From the NCBI GenBank assembly GCA_003242735.1, contig QGVH01000009.1, forward strand, positions 1-64,000: a stretch of DNA of 64,000 bases, in the 5' to 3' direction. The stretch's first letter is position 1. Each line of letters starts with the position of its first letter. This document shows, in pieces, positions 32,807 to 42,764 of the stretch. Source of the DNA: a bacterium (lineage in GTDB: Bacteria; Gemmatimonadota; Gemmatimonadetes; Longimicrobiales; RSA9). The notes below the pieces were generated by a model that ran no database searches, had not been told where the DNA came from, and worked only from the letters and a program-made list of their open reading frames with translations. Position numbers and translations under genes: made by a program.

Positions 32807-33781
32807 TCAGCGCCCCACCGGCCAGGGCAGGTGACGGTAGAAACCCTGCGCTTCGAGCGCGTAGCGGTTCTCGTAGGTGACCCGCTCGAGCAACGTCGCC
32901 GGGTCAATGCCGTCGGAGAGGCGGCTGGCCGCCGTCAGCGCTTCCAGGAGCCACGCCGCTACAGCGTCCGTCAACGCCTCTGCCTCCGCCACGGATTGCC
33001 CGCTCACGGCGCCGTCCGGCCCGATGCGATAATCCGCGAGCGCGACGTGCTTCTCGCCCGCGCGCAGCCGCGCCTCCTCGAACAAGCGAATCGCGGTCTC
33101 CGCACCCAACGTCTCGCGCAGCGCCTCGAGCGCGCCGCCCACCGTCCGCGCGTAGAGCTGGACCAGCGCAGGCGCCGCCTGGATCGGGAGCGACCGCACC
33201 GGCGGATACGCCTTCACCTCGAACGCCCGCACGCGCTCCGGGACGAACAGCCGCTCGAGCCGATCGGCCACATCGCCTCCCGAACCGTCATCCGCGACGA
33301 ACGCGTGCTGCGGCGTTCCGCCATCGAGCAAAACGTAATGCACCGCGTCCCCTTCCCGCACCTCCAGCACGCCGTCGAACCGCTCCGCCTCCAGTCGCGC
33401 GAAGAGTCGCCCGGGTTGCGTCACGTCCAGGTCCGGCAGGTCCAGGGGAGGGTGAGCGACCGTCGCGAACATCGCGCAGAGCTGCGCCTCGGGCGCGCCG
33501 TAGAACGCCACGTCGCCGCGCTCGCTCTCCTGCGTGGCCCGCTCGACCACGGTCGCGATCGGCACCACGCTCCGATGGCCGGGCCGCAGACACAGCGCGT
33601 TCGCAGGCTCGCCTGCGAGCAGGAGGATCAGATCGGTCTCGTGACCCAGGAAAACCGCGACGAAGCCGGGAACACGCGACGCGCGCTCACGCTTCCCGTC
33701 GTTGAGCAGCTGGAGGAAATGGACGTAGCGGAGGCGGGTCCGCTCGAGGAAAGGCCGCTCCCGGGGAAACCGACGGATCAT
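32807..33781 (-). CDS. Conserved-looking protein of unknown function with a possible DUF4388-like segment
   Basis: This is a 324-residue cytoplasmic protein; no signal or membrane segment. The N-terminal 100 residues read as an alpha/beta unit (GFVAVFLGHETDLILLLAGEPANAL...VVPIATVVERATQESERGDVAFYGAP). Residues of about 128-165 (LFARLEAERFDGVLEVREG, VHYVLLDGGTPQHAFVADD) weakly recall DUF4388/PatA-type N-domains, which carry a G-x-L-x-V...I-x-F-x-x-G pattern. The C-terminal half is helical and ends ALEAQGFYRHLPWPVGR. The ATG at 33781 is preceded by AAAAGGGG. It lies between trxA and rsmI. I cannot name a function. Confidence 0.65.
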   Translation of the reverse strand: MIRRFPRERPFLERTRLRYVHFLQLLNDGKRERASRVPGFVAVFLGHETDLILLLAGEPANALCLRPGHRSVVPIATVVERATQESERGDVAFYGAPEAQLCAMFATVAHPPLDLPDLDVTQPGRLFARLEAERFDGVLEVREGDAVHYVLLDGGTPQHAFVADDGSGGDVADRLERLFVPERVRAFEVKAYPPVRSLPIQAAPALVQLYARTVGGALEALRETLGAETAIRLFEEARLRAGEKHVALADYRIGPDGAVSGQSVAEAEALTDAVAAWLLEALTAASRLSDGIDPATLLERVTYENRYALEAQGFYRHLPWPVGR

Positions 33782-33798
33782 GACCCCTTTTCAACTCA

Positions 33799-33833
33799 GG
33801 AGCCCCGCACTCCCGGGGTAGAGGCGGGGCTCC
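33799..33833 (-). terminator. Hairpin between trxA and the unknown 324-residue gene
   Basis: A perfect 10-bp stem (GGAGCCCCGC at 33799-33808 and GCGGGGCTCC at 33824-33833) has a 15-nt loop containing CCCGGG. On the minus strand it is followed by TGAGTTGAAAAGG, so the T run is poor. It is 40 nt after the trxA stop and 18 nt before the next start, so it could be a terminator or a leader structure. Confidence 0.45.
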
Positions 33834-33872
33834 CTGGAAAATTGACGTCGAGGCGTCCCGTGAGCAAGAGGC

Positions 33873-34208
33873 TCAGCGGAGATGCTCCTCGATCTTCCGC
33901 TCCAGGTGCGCCTTCGGGACCGCCCCGATCACCGTGTCCACGTGCTTGCCATCACGGAAGAACAGGATGCTCGGGATCGACCGGACGTTGAAGCGGACCG
34001 CCGTCCGCTGATTGCTGTCCACGTCCAGCTTGGCCACCTTGACCTTGCCGGCGTACTCCCTCGCCAGCTCATCGATCACCGGGGCCACGACCCGGCACGG
34101 CCCGCACCACGCGGCCCAGAAGTCCACGATGGCGAGGCCCTTCGCCTGCTCGATCTCCGTGCTGAAGTTCGCGTCCGTCACCTCCACCGGCTTCCCGTTC
34201 TCCGACAT
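33873..34208 (-). CDS. trxA: Thioredoxin TrxA
   Basis: This 111-residue cytoplasmic thioredoxin reduces protein disulfides and feeds reductive enzymes. The active site is FWAAWCGPCRV (Cys35, Cys38), with the cis-proline segment SIPSILFF and the fold-typical KLDVDSNQRTAVRFNV. Length is normal and there is no signal peptide. GAGGAGAG lies 4 nt before the ATG at 34208. It is transcribed divergently from mce across 138 bp. Confidence 0.96.
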   Translation of the reverse strand: MSENGKPVEVTDANFSTEIEQAKGLAIVDFWAAWCGPCRVVAPVIDELAREYAGKVKVAKLDVDSNQRTAVRFNVRSIPSILFFRDGKHVDTVIGAVPKAHLERKIEEHLR

Positions 34209-34346
34209 CTCGCTCTCCTCTTCCGCCGCCTTGGCTCGACAGCGGCCCTCGTGTTAGCTTTCCAACCGATGACGCGGCTGCAAGAAGCCGGCCCCAGGAC
34301 CTTCCACTCGCCAGCCCGCGGCGCGCCGCGGGCCGGGAGCACGTCC

Positions 34347-34787
34347 ATGCCAGGACTCCCGCTCGACCACGTCGGGATCGCCGTCCGCTCCATCGCGGAG
34401 GCGCTCCCGCTGTTCCAACTCATCACCGGCGGGGACGGTTCCCCGACCGAGCAGGTCGCCGACCAGGGGGTCGCGGTCGCGTTCGTCGGCAGCGGGCCGG
34501 CGCGCCTGGAGCTGATCGAGCCGATCACGCCCGACTCGCCGGTCGCCCGGTTCCTTGAACGCCGCGGCCCCGGCCTCCACCACCTCGCCTACGCGGTGCC
34601 GGACATCGCCGCCGCCCTGGATCGGCTGCGCCGTGCGGGCATCCGGCTCGTGGATCAGGAGCCGCGCCTCGGCGCACACGGCCGCCGCGTGGCGTTCCTC
34701 CACCCGGCCAGCACCGGCGGGGTGCTCATCGAGCTCGTCGAAGCCCCGGCCGACACGGAGACCGCCCCGACTACCGCCTCGCCGTGA
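34347..34787 (+). CDS. mce: Methylmalonyl-CoA epimerase
   Basis: This 146-residue VOC/glyoxalase-fold protein interconverts (R)- and (S)-methylmalonyl-CoA in propionate metabolism. Motifs fit: LDHVGIAVRSI (metal His8), ARLELIEPI (Glu), GPGLHHLAYAVPDI (His), and GVLIELVE (C-terminal metal Glu). The ATG at 34347 starts the domain and has GGGAGC upstream; a longer open frame upstream is antisense to trxA. Its 3' end overlaps the convergent lipoprotein gene by 17 bp. Methylmalonyl-CoA mutase is not in the window. Confidence 0.9.
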   Translation: MPGLPLDHVGIAVRSIAEALPLFQLITGGDGSPTEQVADQGVAVAFVGSGPARLELIEPITPDSPVARFLERRGPGLHHLAYAVPDIAAALDRLRRAGIRLVDQEPRLGAHGRRVAFLHPASTGGVLIELVEAPADTETAPTTASP

Positions 34788-35208
34788 TCGCCTCGAGGTC
34801 GATGGACTCGACCAGCCACCCGCGCTTCTTCGACCGGACCAGCGTGTAGGCCACGGGCACCTGGCGCTCGCCGATCTGCATCCGCACGATGATCTGCTTG
34901 GCCTCCGGCCGGCCGGGCACGATCTGCTCGCCCTGGATCTCGAAGTCGTCGTGCTGGAGGATCAGCGCCGTGGCGAAGAGCCGCTTCTCGACTTCCGCGC
35001 GCGGATCCCTCTCGATCACCAGGCCTTCGGCCGTCCCCCACAGCCGCGCCATCGTTTCCAGGTCCTGCCGGTTCGCGGCTTGGAGGAAGCGCTCGACGAC
35101 GAGCGACGGTGCCAGGCCTGCGGCGTCGAACGAGCGGCTCGGCTCCGCACGCGACGCGCACGCCGCGAGAACCAGAAGCGCCGGCACGAACAGACCGAAG
35201 CGTTTCAT
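34771..35208 (-). CDS. Lipoprotein with NTF2/SnoaL-like features, unknown function
   Basis: This is a 145-residue protein. The signal FGLFVPALLVLAAC gives a lipobox Cys at about residue 17. The mature part (LVVERFLQAANRQDLETMARLWGT followed by strands ending AYTLVRSKKRGWLVESIDLEAI) looks like a small NTF2/DUF4878-type cone fold in which a helix is followed by a curved sheet. No catalytic residues are evident. I chose the ATG at 35208 for its GGAG 9 nt upstream; the ATG at 35223 is also possible. It lies 82 nt after clpB and converges on mce. Confidence 0.7.
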   Translation of the reverse strand: MKRFGLFVPALLVLAACASRAEPSRSFDAAGLAPSLVVERFLQAANRQDLETMARLWGTAEGLVIERDPRAEVEKRLFATALILQHDDFEIQGEQIVPGRPEAKQIIVRMQIGERQVPVAYTLVRSKKRGWLVESIDLEAITARR

Positions 35209-35290
35209 CGGATCGGACTCCATCAAACGGAGCACGCCGCTCCGCAGGCCCGGGGAGCGGCGTGAACGTTGATCAAAACGGGCGGCGGTG

Positions 35291-37924
<2,634 letters not shown>

Positions 37925-38273
37925 CGTGTCTTCTCCGTTTGCCGTACGTACCGGGAAACTGCCGCCGCACGGCCGGGGGCAAGGCACATGCCCCCCAAAC
38001 CTGCCAAAATGGCTGATACCCCGCCCCAGGCGTGGCGGCGCTCCGGGAACCGCAGGCCGCGCCGACCGGCGGTGCGCCGGCGCGGCCGGGAACCCGCGCG
38101 CGGCCTGGACGATAGAATCTCGGCGCCGACGGCCGGAGGCGGCGGCCGGGAGGCGATCGGGCCGCGGTCGGGACGCGGGCGCGGCCACGGTGGCGCGGGA
38201 ACGGGGGTCGGTCACCCGGACCACTGGGAGGCGGCGCTGCCGACGCAGGCAACGGCGAAGGGAGAGGCGGTCC
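37925..38273. other. Divergent non-coding region between clpB and a small lipoprotein gene
   Basis: These 349 bp separate clpB (minus) from the 38274 gene (plus). No gene is supported. The clpB-proximal 100 bp contain the AT-cored inverted repeat listed separately; the rest is very GC-rich. I found neither a CIRCE element nor a clear sigma-32 promoter. Confidence 0.5.
38001..38015 (-). promoter_or_regulatory. Imperfect palindrome upstream of clpB, possible heat-shock operator
   Basis: On the minus strand the sequence is CAGCCATTTTGGCAG: two 6-bp arms (5 of 6 pair) around a TTT core, centred about 84 nt before the clpB start. An AT core flanked by GCCA/TGGC stands out in this GC-rich gap. It is not CIRCE. 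A repressor site is an inference. Confidence 0.35.
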
Positions 38274-38615
38274 ATGGACAGTGGACAGCGGCGAAGGGGG
38301 CTGGCGTGGGTGGCGGTGGTCGCGGGACTGCTGGTGGTCGGCTGCGGCGCCGACCGGCCGACGCGCGACGGCAAGACGATCTCGCCCGAGGTGTTCGTCG
38401 AGACCTACGTGGAGCTGCGCCGCGCCGCGCGGACGCTCGATGATCCGGCCGCGTGGGAAGCGCGGAAGCGGGAGATCCTGCAGGCGCGGGGGGTGACGGA
38501 GGAGGAGCTGCGGGCGTTCGCGGAGGCACGCAGCGCCGATGTGGTCTTCATCAAGGCGTTGTGGGACACGATCGAGGCGCGGCTGGCGACGATGGAGTCC
38601 GCGCCGGGCGATTGA
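38274..38615 (+). CDS. Small lipoprotein, DUF4296-like layout
   Basis: This is a 113-residue protein whose signal ([16 protein letters not shown]) has a lipobox Cys at about residue 24. The mature part is helical: [19 protein letters not shown], a central [27 protein letters not shown] pair of helices, and a last helix ending [12 protein letters not shown]. The short helix followed by a hinge GVTEEEL recalls DUF4296 lipoproteins of Bacteroidota, but this is weak. The ATG at 38274 has GGGAGAGG upstream. It is followed at 115 nt by another lipoprotein gene on the same strand. Confidence 0.65.
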   Translation: MDSGQRRRGLAWVAVVAGLLVVGCGADRPTRDGKTISPEVFVETYVELRRAARTLDDPAAWEARKREILQARGVTEEELRAFAEARSADVVFIKALWDTIEARLATMESAPGD

Positions 38616-38730
38616 CCCGCCTTCGCCGCCTCGGCGTTCCTGCGGAGGTGAGGCGGGCCTCGATGGCGCGCGGGCTCGGAGTGGCGCCAGGACGCTCCGT
38701 GACCGCAGGCGGCTGCTTCCAGGAGCCCCG

Positions 38731-39180
38731 ATGCGTGTACGTGCCCCGTTGTTCCTCGTGCTCTCGTGCTCGTTGGCCGCGTGTGCCGACGTCCCGCGGC
38801 CCACGGCTCCCGAGCGCGACGACCCGGTGCTCCTCGAGGTCGAGGTCGTGGCTCCGGTGATGAACGAGATCCTGATCGCGGGCAGGACGTCGCCCGTGCA
38901 CGTGCGGGCGCGGGAGGCGGGTGGCCGCGTGCACGGCGTCGGCTTCGTCGCCCGCGCCGCCGGTGGCGGTGCGACGACGGCGGTGGACTCTGCCCTCGCC
39001 GAGGTCGGCCCGCTGGCGGACACGACCATCGCCTTCCAGTTGCGCCTCCCGCCCACGCTGCCCAACGGGATCCAGGTGGACATCTACGGGTTCGCGCTCG
39101 GGCCCACCGGGCAGAGCACCTTCTCCGCTCCGCGTCACGTTCGCGCCTACGTATGCCCACCCGGCGCGGCGTGGTGCTGA
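38731..39180 (+). CDS. Small secreted lipoprotein, unknown function
   Basis: This is a 149-residue protein. The signal APLFLVLSCSLAAC carries a lipobox Cys at about residue 19. The mature part is beta-rich (LLEVEVVAPVMNEILIAGRTSPVHVRARE, GFVARAAGGGATTAVDSAL, TTIAFQLRLPPTLPNGIQVDIYGFALGPTG) and reads like a single Ig-like or fibronectin-type sandwich. The end has two cysteines (YVCPPGAAWC) that could form a disulfide. AGGAG lies 5 nt before the ATG. It ends 32 nt before the convergent Mur ligase gene. Confidence 0.65.
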   Translation: MRVRAPLFLVLSCSLAACADVPRPTAPERDDPVLLEVEVVAPVMNEILIAGRTSPVHVRAREAGGRVHGVGFVARAAGGGATTAVDSALAEVGPLADTTIAFQLRLPPTLPNGIQVDIYGFALGPTGQSTFSAPRHVRAYVCPPGAAWC

Positions 39181-39212
39181 TCGCTGCGTCGTCCGGCCTC
39201 GAGCCGGACGGA

Positions 39213-40739
39213 TCAACGCCCCTGCCCGATGCCCGGGGCCTCCCCGTGTCGGCGGAGCCAGCTCGCCACCACGTCCGCGCCGCGGTCCATCCCCTGCGCG
39301 CCGAGCAGGAGCACGAGGTCGCGGCGTGCAGCCCTGCCGAGCGCCAGGCCGATCGCATCATCCAGTCGAGGTCGGTACTCCACTCCCGGGACGTGCGTGC
39401 GCAGCACGCGCAGGACGACGTCTTCTTCCTCCGCCTGGACCCAGTTGGCCGCGTCCGTCGCCTCTTCGCTGGCCGTGACCACCACGGTGGCGGCGGGAAC
39501 GCGCCGCAGCCAGATGGCGATCGCTTCGGCGTCGCGGCGGTTGATCTCGACGCCGCGGCGTCCGCGGATCGCGTAGACGATGTGGAGCCGTCGGTGAGGC
39601 AGGCGAGCCGCCACCTCGAACACCGCGCTGATGGCGTCCGGGTGGGCGACGGTGTCGTCCAGCACGGTGAAACGGCCGCGGTGCACGATCTGCATGCGGC
39701 GCCGCGGCGTGGGCATCGACGCCACCGCGGCCTGGACGTGCTCGATGTCCGCACCCGCGCACAGCGCGGCGGTCGCCGCCAGCGTCGCGTTCCTGAGGTT
39801 CGGACGCCCCAGCAGAGGCAGATCCAGTGTGAACGCACACGGCGCGACACTCCCGCCGTCGAGTCGCGGCAACGGCCGCCGGACCGTGAGGATCACGCGG
39901 CTCTTGCCCAATGCAGGGGCTCTCCGCTCCACGCGGACCGACACGGTCCCGCCCGGCCCGCAGCCGATCGGCTGCACCGTCCTGCGGCCGCGAACCAGCG
40001 CCTGGAGCACGCGGTCACCGGCCCGGTAGACGAGGGGGGCTCCCCTCTCCAGATGATCGAAGTAGCGCAGCTTGGCTTCGACGTAGCGGCGGAACGTGCC
40101 GTGGTACTCGAGGTGCTCGAGGAGCGCCAGGTTGGTGAAGACGCCGAGCCTGAACCGAAGGCCGTGGACGCGGTGTTGCACGAGCGCGTGGCTCGTCACC
40201 TCCATCGCGGCGAGGCGTGCGCCTCCGGCGAGCATCTCGGCGAAGGCGCGGTGGAGCGTGAGGGCGTCCGGCGTCGTGAGACGGGTGGCGTGTACGGCGT
40301 CGCGAAAGCGGATGCCCAGCGAGCCGATCGTCCCCGCAGGGATGCCGGCCCGGGCCAGGATCACATCCAGGATGGATAGGACGGATGTCTTGCCGATGGT
40401 CCCGGTGATACCGACGAGGGCCAGGCGGTCGGCGGGTCGCCCGTACCACGTCGCGCCGAGCTCCGCCAATGCGATCCTCGTGTCGGCGACGGCGAGGGCG
40501 GGAATCCCCGGCGGCACGTCGGCGCCGGCCTCCACGACCGCCGCCAACGCGCCGCGCGCGGCGGCCTCGGCCACGAAGCGGTGTCCGTCCGTGCGGGCGC
40601 CTCGAACCGCGACGAAGAGGTCGCCCGGCCTGACCTGCCGCGAATCCGCGACGACGCCGCGGACGATCTCATCCCGTGGCACCGTCCCGCCGACGGGCCG
40701 TGCATCGGTCAGCCCGGCCACCAGGTCTCCGAGCCGCAT
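39213..40739 (-). CDS. Divergent MurE-like Mur ligase family protein, substrate unknown
   Basis: This is a 508-residue three-domain Mur ligase. The N-domain (VVADSRQVRPGDLFVAVRG) and central ATPase (P-loop ITGTIGKTS; AAMEVTSHALVQHRV; TNLALLEHLEYHGTFRRYVEAK with the lysine usually carbamylated) match MurE. Several positions differ. The P-loop is GTIGKTS rather than GTNGKTT, QDHLDYHG reads LEHLEYHG, DYAHTPD reads DTVAHPD, and the DNPR motif that binds meso-DAP is absent (ASEEATD there). The C-domain is arginine-rich (YAIRGRRGVEINRRD). It does not sit in a dcw cluster. The ATG at 40739 opens the conserved part. Ligation of an amino acid to a UDP-MurNAc-like or other acid is plausible; cyanophycin-synthetase-like use is another possibility. 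Confidence 0.78.
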   Translation of the reverse strand: MRLGDLVAGLTDARPVGGTVPRDEIVRGVVADSRQVRPGDLFVAVRGARTDGHRFVAEAAARGALAAVVEAGADVPPGIPALAVADTRIALAELGATWYGRPADRLALVGITGTIGKTSVLSILDVILARAGIPAGTIGSLGIRFRDAVHATRLTTPDALTLHRAFAEMLAGGARLAAMEVTSHALVQHRVHGLRFRLGVFTNLALLEHLEYHGTFRRYVEAKLRYFDHLERGAPLVYRAGDRVLQALVRGRRTVQPIGCGPGGTVSVRVERRAPALGKSRVILTVRRPLPRLDGGSVAPCAFTLDLPLLGRPNLRNATLAATAALCAGADIEHVQAAVASMPTPRRRMQIVHRGRFTVLDDTVAHPDAISAVFEVAARLPHRRLHIVYAIRGRRGVEINRRDAEAIAIWLRRVPAATVVVTASEEATDAANWVQAEEEDVVLRVLRTHVPGVEYRPRLDDAIGLALGRAARRDLVLLLGAQGMDRGADVVASWLRRHGEAPGIGQGR

Positions 40740-40840
40740 GAGCGGTGCGCCTCCGGCCCTGCGCCCCAGCGAGTGCCCCGCCGACGCGCTCCATCCCGCC
40801 CTGGGGATGGCGTAGAGATTGCACCTGTGGCCTCGCGGGG

Positions 40841-40870
40841 GGCGGTCGAAACCGACCGCCGGCTTCGGCC
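40841..40870. repeat. Two adjacent small inverted repeats in the divergent Mur ligase/small-gene region
   Basis: GGCGGTCG-AAAC-CGACCGCC (40841-40860) is a perfect 8-bp stem with a 4-nt loop. GGC-TTCG-GCC (40861-40870) follows directly. They end 14 nt before the start of the small plus-strand gene. They may be an operator or a leader hairpin. Confidence 0.35.
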
Positions 40871-40884
40871 ACGCGAGGGGTACA

Positions 40885-41106
40885 ATGGCGTCGCTGGAAC
40901 ACGCGTATGGCGAGTGCACGGGGAACTGGCGGCTGGTCGGAACCGGGGAGAAGCGATCCATCCGCTGCGACCGCTGTGACGCCCGGTACCCCGCCACGCC
41001 CGAGAACCGGCTGGCGGCGATCGACGAGAACTACGCCGGGATCTACTTGCGCCGCCTCACCGCCGAGGGCGCATCACAGATCGACTCGGAGCGGGATGCA
41101 GCCTGA
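40885..41106 (+). CDS. Small Cys-containing protein, unknown function
   Basis: This is a 73-residue protein starting at ATG 40885 with GAGGGG 4-9 nt upstream. It carries one isolated cysteine (YGECTGNW) and a CDRCDARYPATPEN pair (CxxC), an arrangement that could be a degenerate zinc ribbon or a redox pair. The C-terminal half is helical and charged (ENYAGIYLRRLTAEGASQIDSERD). It is transcribed divergently from the Mur ligase gene and converges on guaA. No family recognised; real coding status rests on the start context and on the absence of another gene here. Confidence 0.5.
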   Translation: MASLEHAYGECTGNWRLVGTGEKRSIRCDRCDARYPATPENRLAAIDENYAGIYLRRLTAEGASQIDSERDAA

Positions 41107-41216
41107 ACTCCCGCTCTCCGGCTGATCTCCGCACCCACGGTCCGACGTACACGGCGTCGGCCGTCCGACCGCCGCGCCCCGTCCTCACGCCGTCGCTCGC
41201 CTCAGTACCGCGGCAC

Positions 41217-42755
41217 TCACTCCCACTCGATCGTCGCCGGTGGCTTCGAACTCACGTCGTAGCACACGCGGTTGACGCCGCGCACCTCGTTGATGATGCG
41301 CGACGCGATCCGGCCCAGCACGTCGTGCGGGAACGGGAACCAGTCCGCCGTCATGCCGTCGCGGCTCGTCACCGCGCGCAACGCCACCACGGACTCGTAC
41401 GTCCGTGCGTCTCCCATCACGCCGACGCTGCGCACCGGGAGCAGCACGGCGAACGCTTGCCAGATGTCGTCGTAGAGACCCGCGGCGCGGATCTCCTCGA
41501 GGTAGATCGCGTCCGCCTCGCGCAGGATGGCCAGCCGCTCCTCCGTCACGGGGCCGAGGACCCGGATCGCGAGGCCCGGCCCGGGGAACGGGTGCCGGCC
41601 GATCAACTCGTCCGGCAGCCCCAGCTCCCTGCCGACGCTGCGCACCTCGTCCTTGAACAGCTCGCGCAGCGGCTCGATCAGCTCGAAGCGCATGTCGGCC
41701 GGCAGGCCGCCGACGTTGTGGTGCGTCTTGATCGTCGCGGAGGGGCCGTGCACCGAGAGCGACTCGATCACGTCCGGATAGAGCGTCCCCTGCACCAGGA
41801 AGCGGGCGTCGCCGCACTCCTCGGCCGCGACCCGCTCGAACACGCGTACGAACGTCTCCCCGATGCGCCGGCGCTTCTCCTCCGGGTCCTCCACGCCCTT
41901 CAGCCGCTCCAGGAACTGCGCCGCGGCGTCCACCACGATCAGGCGCATGCCGAGATGCCGGCGGAACGTGCGCTCGACCGACTCGCGCTCGCCTTTCCGC
42001 AGCAAGCCGTGGTCCACGAAGATGCACGTCAACCGGTCGCCGATCGCGCGGTGGACCAGCGCGGCCGCCACCGCCGAATCCACGCCGCCCGAGAGTGCGC
42101 AGATCGCGCGTTCATCCCCCACGCGCTCGCGGATCCGCTGGACCGCTTCCTCGATGAACGAGCCCGGCGTCCAGCTCGGGGTGCAGCCGCAGATCCGGAA
42201 CAGGAAGTTCGAAATGATCTCTTCGCCGCGGACCGTGTGGGCGACCTCGGGGTGGAACTGCACCCCGTAGATCGGCCGGTCGGCGGCGCGGAACGCCGCC
42301 ACCGGGACGGTGGGCGTGGCGGCGAGGGTCTGGTAACCCGGCGGCGGCTGGACAACGTGGTCGCCATGGCTCATCCAGACCGTCGTCTGCTCGCCGGGCG
42401 CGAAGCCGTCCAGGATCTCGTCCGCCTCCAGGACGGTGATCTCCGCTCGGCCGTACTCCCGCCGCCCGTGCTCCACCACACCACCCTCGAGCTGCGCCAC
42501 GAGCTGCATGCCGTAGCACACGCCCAGGATCGGGATCCCCAGGCGAAGGAGGTCGGGGCTGGCGGTGGGCACGTCTTCACCGTAGACGGACGCGGGGCCG
42601 CCCGAGAGCACAATGCCGCTCGGCCCCCACGCGCGGATCCAGTCGAGCGTCACGGTGGGCGGATGGATCTCGCAGTAGACGCGCTGCTCGCGGATGCGCC
42701 GAGCAATGAGCTGCGTGAACTGCGAGCCGTAGTCCAGGATCAGGATCCGGTTCGT
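41217..42755 (-). CDS. guaA: GMP synthase (glutamine-hydrolysing) GuaA, apparent ACG start
   Basis: This enzyme makes GMP from XMP, ATP and glutamine. It has a class I glutaminase domain ([14 protein letters not shown], nucleophile Cys80 in GVCYGMQ, FHPEV) and an ATP-pyrophosphatase domain (CALSGGVDS). The C-terminal dimer domain ends PPATIEWE. An ATG/GTG/TTG start exists only at 42653, which would delete the first 34 residues including LDYGSQ. The frame runs back to the lysA stop with codons GCT ACG AAC CGG ATC CTG. ACG at 42755 is where related proteins start (M-N-R-I-L-I-L-D), and TGAGGGGGAGCT lies directly before it. The protein is then 512 residues, normal for GuaA. A CTG at 42743 is the alternative. 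Confidence 0.93.
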   Translation of the reverse strand, partial: TNRILILDYGSQFTQLIARRIREQRVYCEIHPPTVTLDWIRAWGPSGIVLSGGPASVYGEDVPTASPDLLRLGIPILGVCYGMQLVAQLEGGVVEHGRREYGRAEITVLEADEILDGFAPGEQTTVWMSHGDHVVQPPPGYQTLAATPTVPVAAFRAADRPIYGVQFHPEVAHTVRGEEIISNFLFRICGCTPSWTPGSFIEEAVQRIRERVGDERAICALSGGVDSAVAAALVHRAIGDRLTCIFVDHGLLRKGERESVERTFRRHLGMRLIVVDAAAQFLERLKGVEDPEEKRRRIGETFVRVFERVAAEECGDARFLVQGTLYPDVIESLSVHGPSATIKTHHNVGGLPADMRFELIEPLRELFKDEVRSVGRELGLPDELIGRHPFPGPGLAIRVLGPVTEERLAILREADAIYLEEIRAAGLYDDIWQAFAVLLPVRSVGVMGDARTYESVVALRAVTSRDGMTADWFPFPHDVLGRIASRIINEVRGVNRVCYDVSSKPPATIEWE

Positions 42756-42764
42756 AGCTCCCCC

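Noticed and set aside
37925..38273. CIRCE element or sigma-32 promoter for clpB
   Set aside because: Neither TTAGCACTC/GAGTGCTAA arms nor CTTGAA/CCCCAT boxes are present.
41217..42653. guaA starting at the GTG at 42653
   Set aside because: Would remove the conserved [14 protein letters not shown] segment of the glutaminase domain, which is present in frame just upstream.
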